DNA from: Hymenoscyphus infarciens
Taxonomy: Eukaryota; Ascomycota; Leotiomycetes; Helotiales; Helotiaceae
DNA: 46,805 bases
Direction: 5' to 3'
NCBI GenBank assembly: GCA_001414345.1
Contig: LLCB01000391.1
Span: 1 to 46,805 of the forward strand
The translations under genes were made by a program, and so were the position numbers. The notes under the pieces were generated by a model. It was given only the letters and a program-made list of their open reading frames with translations, ran no database searches and was not told the origin of the DNA. Of the stretch, positions 35,912 to 45,369 are shown one piece after another. Each line of letters begins with the position of its first letter. Position 1 is the stretch's first letter.

Positions 35912-37071
35912 ATGCCTACCACCACGGAAGGAACTCATCGCGTTGGTGATCATGAGCTATACTGCAAGAGCTGGATTGTACGTCAATTCTCTTCTCAACA
36001 TATCTTCTCAGCATCTCCACCCCTCCATCAGTTACCAAATCCTTTGGGACCATTCAAAGTGATTGTTCTAAACACCTGGGTCAATAATTCAAATTGTCCC
36101 AATTGTTTAGAATAATTACTTTTGAATTACCCCCAAAACCTTGAACAACGAGTACGTACCCCGTAGGTAGGTACGAACCTGAAGTATCTCCTCATTGTAC
36201 CACAGCAGTTCATGCTAACCCCCTCCAGCCAGACACCCCTCCCATCGCAAAACTAATCTTCATCCACGGCTTCAACGATCATGTCAATCGTTACTACTCT
36301 CTCTTTCCAACCCTCGCCTCCCGCGGCATCGCAACCCACGCCTTTGACCAAAGAGGCTGGGGCAAATCCGTCGCCCACCCTTCTCAAAAAGGCCTCACCG
36401 GTCCAACCCCCCTCGTCATATCCGACATCGTATCCTTCATAAAATCGCACCTCCCCTCCGAAATCCCCGTTTTCGTAATGGGTCACAGTATGGGTGGAGG
36501 AGAAGCCCTCATACTTGCATCTGATCCGAAGTATGAGGATTTAATGCCGAGTATACGGGGGTGGATTCTAGAGAGTCCGTTTATCGCGTTTCCGGAGGGT
36601 CATGAACCTAGTGCTGTTACTGTATTTCTTGGGCGGCTGGCGGGGAGGGTGATGCCGAAGATGAAGAGACTCGCCCCTCTTCCACCGGAGAACCTCACTC
36701 GCGACCCAGAAGTCATTACGTCCCTAAAATCTGATCCTCTTCTGCACGATACCGGGACTCTCGAAGGATTATCAGGAATGCTCGATCGCACGGCGGCGTT
36801 GAACCAAGGGAAGACGAAGTTGAATAAGGGCGTGAGGAGTATTTGGTTAGGTCATGGGACAAAGGATATGGGTACCAGCTATCCCGCGAGTAAGAAGTGG
36901 ATCGAGGAGCAGGACATTGGGGATAAGGAGTTTAAGAGTTATGAGGGGTGGTTTCATCAGTTGCACGCTGACCTCCCTGATAATAGAGACGTCTTTGCGA
37001 AGGATGTGGGGGATTGGATTTTGGCCAGAATTGGTCCCGAGGAAGGAGGGCCGCCTGCTTCTAAGTTATGA
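35912..37071 (+). CDS. Monoacylglycerol lipase-like alpha/beta hydrolase
   Basis: Serine hydrolase of the S33 / Hydrolase_4 group, closest in motifs to monoacylglycerol lipase (yeast Yju3, human MGLL), which cleaves monoacylglycerols to glycerol and fatty acid. Exons 35,912-35,977 and 36,229-37,071 give 302 residues, the usual size. The 251-nt intron begins GTACGT with a GCTAAC branch site 11 bases before its end; it is long for this locus. Visible motifs: oxyanion HGF at 35-37, nucleophile elbow GHSMGG 107-112 (Ser109), GTKDMGTSYPASK (Asp235) and FHQLHADLP (His265 or, by homology, His268). The triad is complete. No signal peptide is seen, so it probably acts at lipid droplets or membranes. 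It converges on the mitochondrial gene downstream. Confidence 0.9.
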
Positions 37072-37603
37072 GAGAGGATTGCACGGGGTGGTGGTGTTGG
37101 AACTTTGAAATTACGATTATGATGTATATATTACCACAGTTCTTTCTCCAGGCAACGCAATCCAGTGCAGCATGCCTGTACTCACCGTCTCTACTGGAGT
37201 AATACTGTCAGGGTACGCGATTGTACTACATCAAGGGTATATATGCTTTTGCGCTCTGCTAGATAGTAATAGAGCCGGGACTAGATGGAGGATGGTGGTG
37301 GGTGGCGGGACGAAAACTACATCATTCATCGAGGGTTTCTTTCTTATGCTCTATCCAAATAGCATTGCAGCCAGGGAGATGGAGAGGGATTTTATTTGCG
37401 TCGAGTACGTTGCTCAGGAATTTTTACAATTGTCATCACAGACGTAGCTACGTTTTTGCTCCTTGGTCTTGATGTAGGCGCATTGGCTTTCTAATCTATT
37501 CTTGTATATTGATTACCGCATTGCAACCCGCCAGCTTCTGTTTTTAAAAAACCCCATATCATACAGCGAGTTTGTATACAATATCCTGAACCACCATCCC
37601 TCA
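37072..37603. other. Convergent intergenic region
   Basis: It lies between the ends of the lipase and the unknown mitochondrial gene and should hold both 3' UTRs and terminators. A 91-codon plus-strand frame (37,172-37,447) has no recognisable domain and no clear promoter. I treat it as non-coding. Confidence 0.5.
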
Positions 37604-38926
37604 TCAACGGTGCATATTCTTGTGCTCTGCTAAATAGCATTGCAACCACCACAATCGCATCTGCAAACCAAGCGTCATATTCTTGCTCTTGATTTTGACG
37701 ATAGGTTTGTTGAATAAACTTGGCTCCCCATCCCCTTTGTGTTTCCGTAGTTCCTCCAACTTTTCCTTCCCCAGCAACATCTCCAAGTTATGTAACGGCA
37801 CTCGTGTTTTCCCGTTCCAAACTGTCGCAAACTCCCCAGGAGCTTCGACCTTTTCTTGGTTTTTGACCGGCTTCGTCCACAGAAATACCACTTTTCTAGA
37901 TGAAGAGACGCCCAGGGCAGCCTTCCAGTTGTCAAAGCCTGATAAATAGACCTGCCGTTTCTGGGAGTCAAGGTTGGCGAGGATTTCGAAAAGGCGTCTT
38001 CGGGCCATTTCGAGGACGAAATCGTGCATGTCGGGCCTGAAATGCCCGTCGAAGAAGGCTTTGGAGACTTTTGGTCTTCTTAGAATTCGCTGCGATAGCA
38101 GGCGAGCGTGTGGAATGGAACCGAAGCCGGCCTTTTTGTCGTTCATTGAAGCCAGTAAGGCTTTTGATGCGAGGGTGTATATGCTTGGGCCGATACGCTT
38201 CCCCTGCTTGTCTTCTGAAGTCAAATATTTAGGAAGGTTGCGATCTTGGCTCAAGATGGTTGAGTTTGGTTCCTCATCTCCTAACCCTTCTTCCCAAAGC
38301 CGTCGGATGGGTACTTCTGTTTGTACTTGACTCTTCAATTTTATCTTCTCCAGGAAGCTGCCTCGCGGGACGTAGACCGGGTTACCAGTTCCAGGGTGCA
38401 TTGCCAACTGCATGTCTTGTAGAAAATAAGAAGGCAAAGGGGTCCTCGTAAGTTGGCAGAGTCGAACTGGGGTCGCGAGGGCGATGGCATATGGATTCAA
38501 AGCTAGCCTTCGTTGGAAGAGAGTCGGCTCGTTGCCGGGAAGTGCTTTGGGAATTTGATTCTGCTGCCTCGCTGCGAGGAACTTGGGGTCCATGAGAGGA
38601 GAAACGGGGAAGTTTGGAGCTTTCCATGCTCCTTTGACTGCGAAGGCATTGGAGGTATCGAATTCCTCTTCTGCCGTTTCGATCAGAGATATGGCAAATC
38701 CATCTAGGTCTAATTCTTCATATGGCGGCGGAGCCACGTCGTTCTTGATACGTCTCAGGAGAGGCGGTTCATCTCGAGGTTTTCCGTCGGAAAGACATCG
38801 TTGCGGTATGTATGGGTATGGCTGTCGCACAGGAGCAGCGTAGCTGGGAGGAAGAATCGGATGTGTCGATGCGAGGCACCTGGCAAGAGTGCGGCGTCTA
38901 AGGTTCGCCAGTACGGACATGGGCAT
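37604..38926 (-). CDS. Mitochondrial protein of unknown function
   Basis: A single-exon gene of 440 codons. The N-terminus (MPMSVLANLRRRTLARCLAS) is basic and amphipathic without acidic residues for some 45 residues, a typical mitochondrial presequence. The rest is soluble, with no membrane segment. Parts such as LTRTPLPSYFLQDMQLAMHP and ALNPYAIALATPVR look constrained, and I believe similar proteins are widespread in ascomycetes, but I cannot name a function or domain. A second in-frame Met is codon 3. The gene is divergent from clpP with 234 bp between the start codons, so the two may be co-regulated; a role in mitochondrial gene expression or quality control is only a guess. Confidence 0.8.
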   Translation of the reverse strand: MPMSVLANLRRRTLARCLASTHPILPPSYAAPVRQPYPYIPQRCLSDGKPRDEPPLLRRIKNDVAPPPYEELDLDGFAISLIETAEEEFDTSNAFAVKGAWKAPNFPVSPLMDPKFLAARQQNQIPKALPGNEPTLFQRRLALNPYAIALATPVRLCQLTRTPLPSYFLQDMQLAMHPGTGNPVYVPRGSFLEKIKLKSQVQTEVPIRRLWEEGLGDEEPNSTILSQDRNLPKYLTSEDKQGKRIGPSIYTLASKALLASMNDKKAGFGSIPHARLLSQRILRRPKVSKAFFDGHFRPDMHDFVLEMARRRLFEILANLDSQKRQVYLSGFDNWKAALGVSSSRKVVFLWTKPVKNQEKVEAPGEFATVWNGKTRVPLHNLEMLLGKEKLEELRKHKGDGEPSLFNKPIVKIKSKNMTLGLQMRLWWLQCYLAEHKNMHR

Positions 38927-39160
38927 ACCACATGATATTCCAGTTGGACGTATAACCTAAGGACTGAGCGAGTCGGGTGCTGGTGGTTTGAGATGGTGTT
39001 GTGCTCTTGAATCCTCAAAATAAATTGAGATTCCGGCTCTCCGTTTTGCGGCCCGATCCGAGGTCTATCGGAGTTGTACCGGAGGTTGAGCTTGAGCTCT
39101 CAAGTAAGATTTACCAACAACACCACGACTGAACATCGTGAACCCTTCAATTCATCAAAT
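38927..39160. promoter_or_regulatory. Divergent promoter, mitochondrial unknown / clpP
   Basis: The 234 bp between the two start codons serve two genes whose products both carry mitochondrial leaders. No clear TATA box or known factor site was seen. Confidence 0.5.
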
Positions 39161-40070
39161 ATGTTTGTCAGGACGTTCCTCCGGGCGCGCACCCCTACCA
39201 GGAATGGCTTCAATACCACGACGCGATGCTTCTCTGCCTCGCAGTTTTGCGCCGAATCCAAAATGTGGACGCCAGTGCCCTACATCACAGAGACCATTGT
39301 GAGCTTCCCCAAGCTCTGAACGTCGCGCCTTCGATACTGACTTCTCAGGGTGGAGGCTATCGTACTTGTATGTCTTGAAGATGCCGCATTTCAATGACCA
39401 ATTCTACGCAACGGAACAGTCCAACTAACATAAACCTCCTCAACAGCCGACATCTTCTCAAAACTCCTCCAGGTATGGCAGTAGCATCATTTCTCTACCG
39501 CCACACAGCTCAACTAACCCAATTTAGGAACGAATCATCTGTCTGAATGGAGAAGTCAACGAAACTGTCTCTGCTGCCGTCGTGGCCCAACTCCTTTTCC
39601 TTGAGTCCGACAACCCCGAGAAAGCCATAACACTCTACATCAACTCCCCTGGCGGCTCCGTCACAGCTGGCCTCGCAATCTACGATACCATGACATACAT
39701 TCGTTCGCCTGTCTCAACAGTATGCGTCGGACAAGCAGCATCAATGGGATCACTGTTACTCTGCGGAGGAGAGCCAGGGAAGCGTTTCTGTCTACCACAC
39801 TCGTCTATCATGGTCCATCAACCAAGTGGTGGTTACTTTGGCCAAGCCTCTGATATTGCAATCCACGCTACCGAAATCCTGAGAGTTCGAAAACAACTCA
39901 ACGAGATATATACCAGACATTTGACGAAGCCACATACATTAGACGATATCGAAAAGGTCATGGAGCGAGACAAATTCATGAGTGCGGCTGAGGCATTGGA
40001 AATGGGGATTGTGGATGAAGTGTTAGATAAGAGGCAGAAGGAGAAAACGGACGAAGAGGCAACAACATAG
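39161..40070 (+). CDS. clpP: Mitochondrial ATP-dependent Clp protease proteolytic subunit
   Basis: ClpP forms the double-ring serine peptidase of the mitochondrial matrix, working with the ClpX unfoldase. Exons 39,161-39,298, 39,349-39,367, 39,447-39,472 and 39,528-40,070 give 241 residues; exons 2 and 3 are only 19 and 26 nt. All three introns have GT..AG ends, and those at 39,368-39,446 and 39,473-39,527 have CTAAC. Splicing rebuilds the family N-terminus PYITETIGGG...[14 protein letters not shown], supporting the micro-exons. The catalytic triad is complete: Ser133 in GQAASMGS, His158 in MVHQPSGG and Asp209 in ERDKFMSA. Residues 1-30 form a basic leader with a plausible cleavage near RCFSAS. 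The position normally Tyr in RAYDIYSRL is Ser53 here. The C-terminus is short and polar ([10 protein letters not shown]). Confidence 0.95.
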
Positions 40071-40723
40071 GAATCAACATATTAAAATCTAGCCGGCTGG
40101 CTTAGGGGCTGTTCGGGGGGTCCGGTTTTCGTGTTTGCTTGTTTTGGTTGTTATCTCGATACCCCGCAGATATGTTTAGATATTTCCTCTCTTCTTCCCT
40201 GTTTCTCCCGAATATTGCCTACGCAGTTGACTTGTCTGATATCTGCAAGCTCTTTCTTTCGGTCGTCCTTGAATGCAATAGGCCCTTCTTTGGGCGAGAA
40301 GAGTAGCCGACAACATCCGGAGTGGATTGGTATTTACCATGGAATATATATGGATCCATGTTGCATATCAATATTCTGTTTCGTCGTATGCTGAGATCAA
40401 AGGTGGCGAATATTTCTCAGTGAGAAGGAGACGTTCAGCACCTTGCTGTCTGGAACTTGTTCAAATGATACCGGACTGAAATTATTTATTTTTGAAGTAG
40501 ACATTATATCTTTCTTTCTATTCACTGATAAGTTTATTCAAAAGTTGCTGCATATCCCACGTTGCTCGCTTATGGTATCACAACCAGCATATATTTCATC
40601 ATTCATATCCCTGTTATAGTACTTCCCCTAACCCCATATTTCCTCGCCCTTAGCTGCCTCCATCTAAAATGCAACCTCAGGTGCGTGTTAGGCGCAGAAG
40701 TCGATGATCCGAAAAGCGGGGTT

Positions 40724-40864
40724 TGATAACCCAAGGTCACCCACCACCTGGTTAGTCTCTTCGTTCTCATCACTACCATTGGGCTGGAATGGTGACAGTC
40801 GTACTTTGATGGTGCAATCCATACCTGACAAAGCTCAGCAGATTTTGAAGAGATAGTGAGATAA
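40724..40864 (+). promoter_or_regulatory. Cluster of HGATAR motifs upstream of the permease
   Basis: TGATAA at 40,724-40,729, AGATAG at 40,851-40,856 and AGATAA at 40,859-40,864 match the HGATAR site of fungal GATA factors such as AreA/NIT2. Two lie 2 bp apart. Given the allantoate-permease-like product, nitrogen regulation is a reasonable inference; GATA words are common, so this is not proof. Confidence 0.4.
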
Positions 40865-40881
40865 CAAATTTATTGAGCATG

Positions 40882-40889
40882 TATAAAAA
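40882..40889 (+). promoter_or_regulatory. TATA box of the MFS permease
   Basis: TATAAAAA lies 77 bp before the start codon, a normal distance for a fungal core promoter. Confidence 0.6.
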
Positions 40890-40958
40890 GGGAAGTGGAT
40901 GGCTGGTTGATGGGATTGGGTCGATCGAGCTACGCAGATACCTCTTCCCGGCTGCATC

Positions 40959-42649
40959 ATGACGGTTATTACACCCCATCCTGTTGATTCAAATATCCCA
41001 GTTATTGACGAAAAACACCAAGAGTCAACGACTGCGAATATCACGAAATCCGACGATGAGAGTTCCAGGAATTCAAGAACCGAAGAGGTCATCAAACCCG
41101 TGAAAGCACGGGAACGACCTGGGATCTGGGGAACCACACGTCGTTTACAACGCACAATCCAAAGATACATCTGGGATGACCCCGACAAATCACCAGAAGA
41201 AAAACGTTTCCTCCTCAAACTCGATTTCTTCCTCCTGACATACGGATGTCTAGGCTACTTTTGCAAGAACCTCGATCAAGCGAATGTCAACAATGCCTAC
41301 GTCTCTGGAATGAAAGAGAGCCTTCAGATGAATGGTAGCCAGTTGACATATGCTTCGAATGTTTTTACCGCTGGATATGTTATTAGCGAGATTCCTTCTG
41401 TGATGCTTGTTACGAGGGTACGAGCTTCCATTCTTATTCCGACTTTTCAGGTTTTGTGGAGTGTGGCTACCTTTTGTAGCGCGGCTGTTACGTCTATTCC
41501 GCAGCTTTATGGGTTGAGGTTTTTGATTGGATTTTTTGAGGGGCCGTTTTTCCCTTGTATTATTTATCTTATGAGTTCTTGGTGTAAGTCAACTCTATTT
41601 CTGATCAGCCATATCCAAGAACAGATACTGACGATAACGCAGATACGAAGGAAGAACGCGCCAAGAGGCTTACTTTGTTTTACAGCACCACGAGTTTGAG
41701 TCGCATGTTTAGCGGCTATTTGCAAGCAGCAGCCTACGACAACCTCGATGGCAAACTCGGGCACAGCGGTTGGCAATGGCTCTTCATCATTTGTGGGATC
41801 ATCAGTCTCCCCTTCGGAATCCTAGGCTACTTCTTCTGTCCCGACTTCCCCGAAACGACACGCGCCTGGTTCTTCTCCGATGCCGAAGTCGAATTCGCGA
41901 AAACGCGTCTGCTAAAAGATGGGTACAAACCCCTCGGCTCCTCACCTTGGGATCGCAAAAAAATCTTTCGGATTATGAAGACGTGGCAGTTTTGGGTTTT
42001 ACCTTTTGGATATAGTTTGATTCAAGGAGCGTTGCCGATTCAACAACCTGCTATGGCGCTTTGGCTTAAGGCGGAGAAGTTTTCGGTTGAGAGGATCAAT
42101 GTGCTGCCTACGGCGCAACCTGCTGTTGCGGCTGTTGTGCAGGTTGTTGCGGGGATGATGTCGGATTCTCCGCTTTTTAATGGGAAGAGGTGGCAGCTTA
42201 TTGTTGCGATGCAACTTGTTACGCTTTTCTCCACGATTGTTCTTATTATCTGGAATATACCGCTTGGATTGAAATACACCGCTTTCTACCTTAGTTATGT
42301 ATGTTCTGGTGTACCCGGGCTGTGGTATGCGTGGTACCCCGAGCTGATACCTGATGATCATGAGATGAGGGGTTTCGTCGTTGCGAGCTCGAATACTTTT
42401 TCTTTTATCATGCAAGTTTGGTGGAATTTGGCGATTTGGAGAACGGTCCAGGGTCCGAGGTTTACGGCTGGTTTTACGGGTGCGACGGTTGCGGGGGTGG
42501 GCATTATTTTGTTGTGTTTTGTGCTGAGGCTTTTAGAAGGGAGGGATAGGAAGAGGGCTGGTTTGGGGCAGAGGGCCGAGGATGATGTTGAGGGGGTTGT
42601 TGCCGTGGAGAGGAGCGATGGGGTTGTTGGGTTTAAAAGGGGGGAATAG
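40959..42649 (+). CDS. MFS permease, allantoate/pantothenate (DAL5/FEN2-liz1) type
   Basis: Member of the anion:cation symporter family that imports small organic acids or vitamins across the plasma membrane. Exons 40,959-41,583 and 41,643-42,649 give 543 residues; the 59-nt intron splits the Tyr codon of SWYTKEERAKR, a conserved loop, which confirms it. A hydrophilic N-terminus of about 80 residues precedes RFLLKLDFFLLTYGCLGYF (helix 1), the typical LDQANVNNAYVSGM loop, and YVISEIPSVMLVTR. The central cytoplasmic loop is followed by GWQWLFIICGIISLPFGILGYFFCPDFP, characteristic of the family. By eye about 12 membrane segments are present. The motifs are closest to fungal pantothenate transporter liz1, but substrate cannot be fixed by sequence. 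A TATA box and GATA sites lie upstream. Confidence 0.88.
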
Positions 42650-42943
42650 TACGATTGTTCGAGAGAAGTCGATAATTGACTTATGGTTGCTAATGATGAA
42701 TTTTGATTGGAAATCATCGCATGAAGGAGCTGCTTTCGTAAGGCTCTTCCTTTGGTGGCATATTACGCTAGGTTTGTTTCTATTCTTGAACTTAAGGATA
42801 GTTTAAATAACCGTCAACTGCCCCTCTTCGCCAATCCTCACCGCCTTTAGGCACCAGGGCGTGGCAGAAGCTCGCCCTCGATCCTCATCCTCCATCTATC
42901 TACTCTATCTTCGTCCTCATCCTATGTTTTTCGAGTTTTTGAA

Positions 42944-44221
42944 ATGACATCTACGATTTCAAGACTGGACTTACTTCCACCAGAAATACTCAGACGAATT
43001 GCAACTCATTCACCTACGAATTCTTTACTGGCGCTTATTGCTGTCTCACGCCGATTTTACACTACCCTCCACGATCCAACAATTTACAAAGCGGTCGTCC
43101 GCAATGGAAACAATCATGCACCGACATGTGTTGTCAGAAGTCCAATACCAGGGGCTGGCAGAAGTTGGGATGTGGATTTTACTCTTGCGAATTGGGACCT
43201 GGGTTTTCTTCCTCCTCAAACCCCTGTGGCAACATACGCACGCTGGGCACTCGCCGATCTCAGAGCGCGAGAGTGGATTGCAGACCAAACTTTTTTAATA
43301 TCCGATGGTTGGTGTTCAGACGAGGACGAGGAGTGGTCAGACGAGGAGCGGTCAGACGAAGACGAGGAGTGGTCAGACGAGGAGCTAGGAGTCCAAATCC
43401 CTTGTGTGGAATTTCTCAAGTTCGCGCCTCATCTCATCACTCACGGATATCCGTTAATCCGACACATTTCGAGAGGCAACATGCTTCAACGGTGTGCTTC
43501 AGGTCGTGGAGAAAACCCGCACGGGGAGACGCTGTGCTTCATTCTTGCCCTGACCATGCTCTATGATACATCACACGCACGCGAGTCGCAGATCCAGTTG
43601 TCAAGGCCAACGTGGGTACACCCCCTTGCTGTGAAGGAACAGCTTCAGAGGAGTACAGGTTTTGTAAACGACGAAATTTATCATCCTAGATCACCATATT
43701 CTACGTCCGCGATTTTTTTCACCGAAGAGATACGAGCAAGATTTCAACGATCGGGCCCACGTTGGATCTTCCCGCCAAAATTGGAGAAAATTCCCTTGAA
43801 GGAATTACTAGATGTTGGATTGCCTTTCTCGGAATTAGCGACGAATGGCAAACTTCCTATTATCATCACTCGCTCGTTTCTCGAGGACGGAGAATGGGCT
43901 GGATACTACAGCACGGGTATGGATATTCTGAATGCTTGGATCCCCCCGCCTATGCAAAGAATTCGCTTTCAGACGGAAGAGGTTGATGGGCATGGGAAAA
44001 TCAAGTTGAAGGGTAGAGGTGTGAATAGGCTTGGGGGTTTTGATTTCACCGGGTGGGTGAGGGGGGATGGGAAAGTGCGAATTAGCCAAAATCATGGTTT
44101 AGGCCGTGACGAGAGGGATTGGGATGGTATGTTGGGACCGTTGGGGATTATTGGGAGTTGGACGAGCGGCGAGCACTCTCGTGGGATGTTCTGGATTTGG
44201 AAAAGGGAATGGTCTCTTTAG
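42944..44221 (+). CDS. F-box protein with acidic tandem repeat
   Basis: A single-exon gene of 425 codons. Residues about 7-50 (LDLLPPEILRRIATHSP..LLALIAVSRRFYTTLHDPTIYK) form an F-box, the segment that binds Skp1 in SCF ubiquitin ligases. The rest shows no leucine-rich or WD repeats. A strongly acidic stretch at about residues 124-148 is built from SDEDEEW and SDEER/SDEEL units and is encoded by a minisatellite. The C-terminal part (GRGVNRLGGFDFTGWVRGDGKVRI) is likely the target-binding region, but the target is unknown. F-box families of this kind are large and fast-changing in filamentous fungi. Confidence 0.82.
   Translation: MTSTISRLDLLPPEILRRIATHSPTNSLLALIAVSRRFYTTLHDPTIYKAVVRNGNNHAPTCVVRSPIPGAGRSWDVDFTLANWDLGFLPPQTPVATYARWALADLRAREWIADQTFLISDGWCSDEDEEWSDEERSDEDEEWSDEELGVQIPCVEFLKFAPHLITHGYPLIRHISRGNMLQRCASGRGENPHGETLCFILALTMLYDTSHARESQIQLSRPTWVHPLAVKEQLQRSTGFVNDEIYHPRSPYSTSAIFFTEEIRARFQRSGPRWIFPPKLEKIPLKELLDVGLPFSELATNGKLPIIITRSFLEDGEWAGYYSTGMDILNAWIPPPMQRIRFQTEEVDGHGKIKLKGRGVNRLGGFDFTGWVRGDGKVRISQNHGLGRDERDWDGMLGPLGIIGSWTSGEHSRGMFWIWKREWSL
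43316..43387 (+). repeat. Coding minisatellite, alternating 21- and 15-nt units
   Basis: Units tcagacgaggacgaggagtg(g) and tcagacgaggagcgg alternate: 43,316-43,336, 43,337-43,351, 43,352-43,372 and 43,373-43,387. All units are multiples of three, so unit gain or loss keeps the frame. They encode SDEDEEW / SDEER / SDEDEEW / SDEEL. Confidence 0.9.
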
Positions 44222-44675
44222 TCTTAAGTATTATTTCTAGGTCAGTTGTGCTGCCCGCTTTCCTAGCTTCTGCGCAACCGCAGAACAGCTGTCAGTGGGT
44301 CACACCAAAAGCGGAAAACTCGTATTCCGTATGGGCAACTCTTAGGGGCGACGAATTACCTGAAAAGGATGTCGTTTTAGACAATACGCTAGACTTAGCG
44401 TGATATATCTAGTGAAACTACTTTTGGCGATTTGCCTTGGCACCTATGCGTCCCTTCTATCAACATGATTTTTACAGAATAGGACAAGTCGCTTGACGTA
44501 AATCACTAACTAAGAACGTAGAACTACAGCCGCATGATATCATGCATTTCAGCTAATAAGTTTCATCCATTCATATGTGCGAGAAAAGAATATAAAACCC
44601 TAAAATTTAAAGTCACACATTACCACTATCTCCATATTCAACTGTTCACAAAAACAGCCAGTACCAAGCCTTAAA
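44222..44675. other. Intergenic region, F-box to GPI-type protein
   Basis: 454 bp with the F-box 3' end and the promoter of the next gene. No supportable gene is present. A TATA box lies at 44,591. Confidence 0.5.
44591..44597 (+). promoter_or_regulatory. TATA box of the Ser-rich secreted protein
   Basis: TATAAAA lies 85 bp before the start codon, followed by a CA-rich leader typical of a fungal 5' UTR. An intact core promoter suggests the gene is, or was recently, expressed. Confidence 0.6.
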
Positions 44676-45242
44676 ATGAAATCCTCATTTCTCATCCTCT
44701 TCACACTCACCCTCCTCTCCCCCGTCATTGTACAATCTGAAATCGACTCTTGCGGAGGAAGCATCTTTAACAACTACTGCTGTGTAAACGGCGGCTTCTC
44801 CGGCCCCGTAGTCTCCTCATTCAGTGCCTCTTTCTCATCCCGAGACTCCAGTCGCTCAGCTTCTTTCTCCTCTCGGGACTCAAGCAGATCCGCCTCTCTC
44901 TCATCTCGCTCCGAAGCACGCGACTCCCCTTAAAGCAACGGCGGTGTCCGCACCGATGCCGCTCAGGTAACCGCCCGAGCTGTTCTGCCAGTGCAGAAGC
45001 GAGCAATTACTACGGAGGTTACTCCCGGCTTGACTTGTATTGGTGATTCAGCGAGGTCACTTACTAGACTTGATAATAGTGGAAGTGGTGTTGGAACCAG
45101 TACTACTGTTTCTGGAAGTGGGACGGGGCCTACTGTTATTGTGACTAGTACTAGTAGTTCGAAGGCTAGCGGTGCTGTTATTACTAAGGCGCCGGTTTTG
45201 GTTGCTGGTGCTGCGGCGGCTTTCGCTTATGGTGCTATGTAA
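44676..45242 (+). pseudogene. Ser-rich secreted GPI-type cell-surface protein with in-frame stop
   Basis: The frame starts MKSSFLILFTLTLLSPVIVQ, a clear signal peptide cleaved near residue 21. It continues with a Cys cluster (SCGGSIFNNYCC), then three 11-residue repeats (SASFSSRDSSR twice, SASLSSRSEAR) encoded by 33-nt units at 44,823-44,921. A TAA at 44,931-44,933 stops it after 85 residues. The same frame stays open for another 102 codons to 45,242, with a Ser/Thr-rich part and a hydrophobic C-terminus (APVLVAGAAAAFAYGAM) like a GPI-anchor signal. The TAA could be CAA changed at a CpA site. Alternatively an in-phase 183-nt intron (44,784 GTAAAC to 44,966 CTCAG) could remove the stop, but it would delete the repeats and lacks a CTAAC branch site. 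Status is unresolved: pseudogene, truncated secreted peptide, or spliced gene. Confidence 0.6.
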
Positions 45243-45369
45243 CGCGGGTATACATTTGGCTGGCTTGGATATTTAATTTGTAACATAGACGGAGATCCTT
45301 TCGAGGTGTGTAGTTGTGGTAATAAACTGATGTTTTGGGGATATTAGAGCTCACCAGTTAGGGCGTCCT
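45243..45369. other. Right end of the gene island
   Basis: 127 bp of normal composition after the last gene, holding its 3' end. RIP-type repeat DNA starts near 45,370. Confidence 0.5.

Larger units (their letters stand above)
40071..40958. other. Intergenic region, clpP to MFS permease
   Basis: 890 bp without a supportable gene. The near part should hold the clpP 3' UTR. The last 250 bp carry the TATA box and GATA motifs of the permease promoter. A Cys-rich 87-codon frame at 40,131 lacks an ATG start and is rejected. Confidence 0.55.

Noticed and set aside
37172..37447. 91-codon plus-strand frame in the convergent intergenic region
   Set aside because: No recognisable domain; lies in probable 3' UTR sequence of two converging genes.
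40131..40394. Cys-rich 87-codon frame downstream of clpP
   Set aside because: No ATG start and no signal peptide cleavage pattern I trust; most likely 3' UTR and spacer.
44119..44403. 94-codon frame overlapping the F-box 3' end
   Set aside because: Mostly a shifted-frame shadow of the F-box coding sequence.
44784..44966. Intron removing the stop in the secreted-protein gene
   Set aside because: Ends and phase fit (GTAAAC..CTCAG, 183 nt), but there is no CTAAC branch site and it would delete three conserved-looking coding repeats. Kept only as an alternative.
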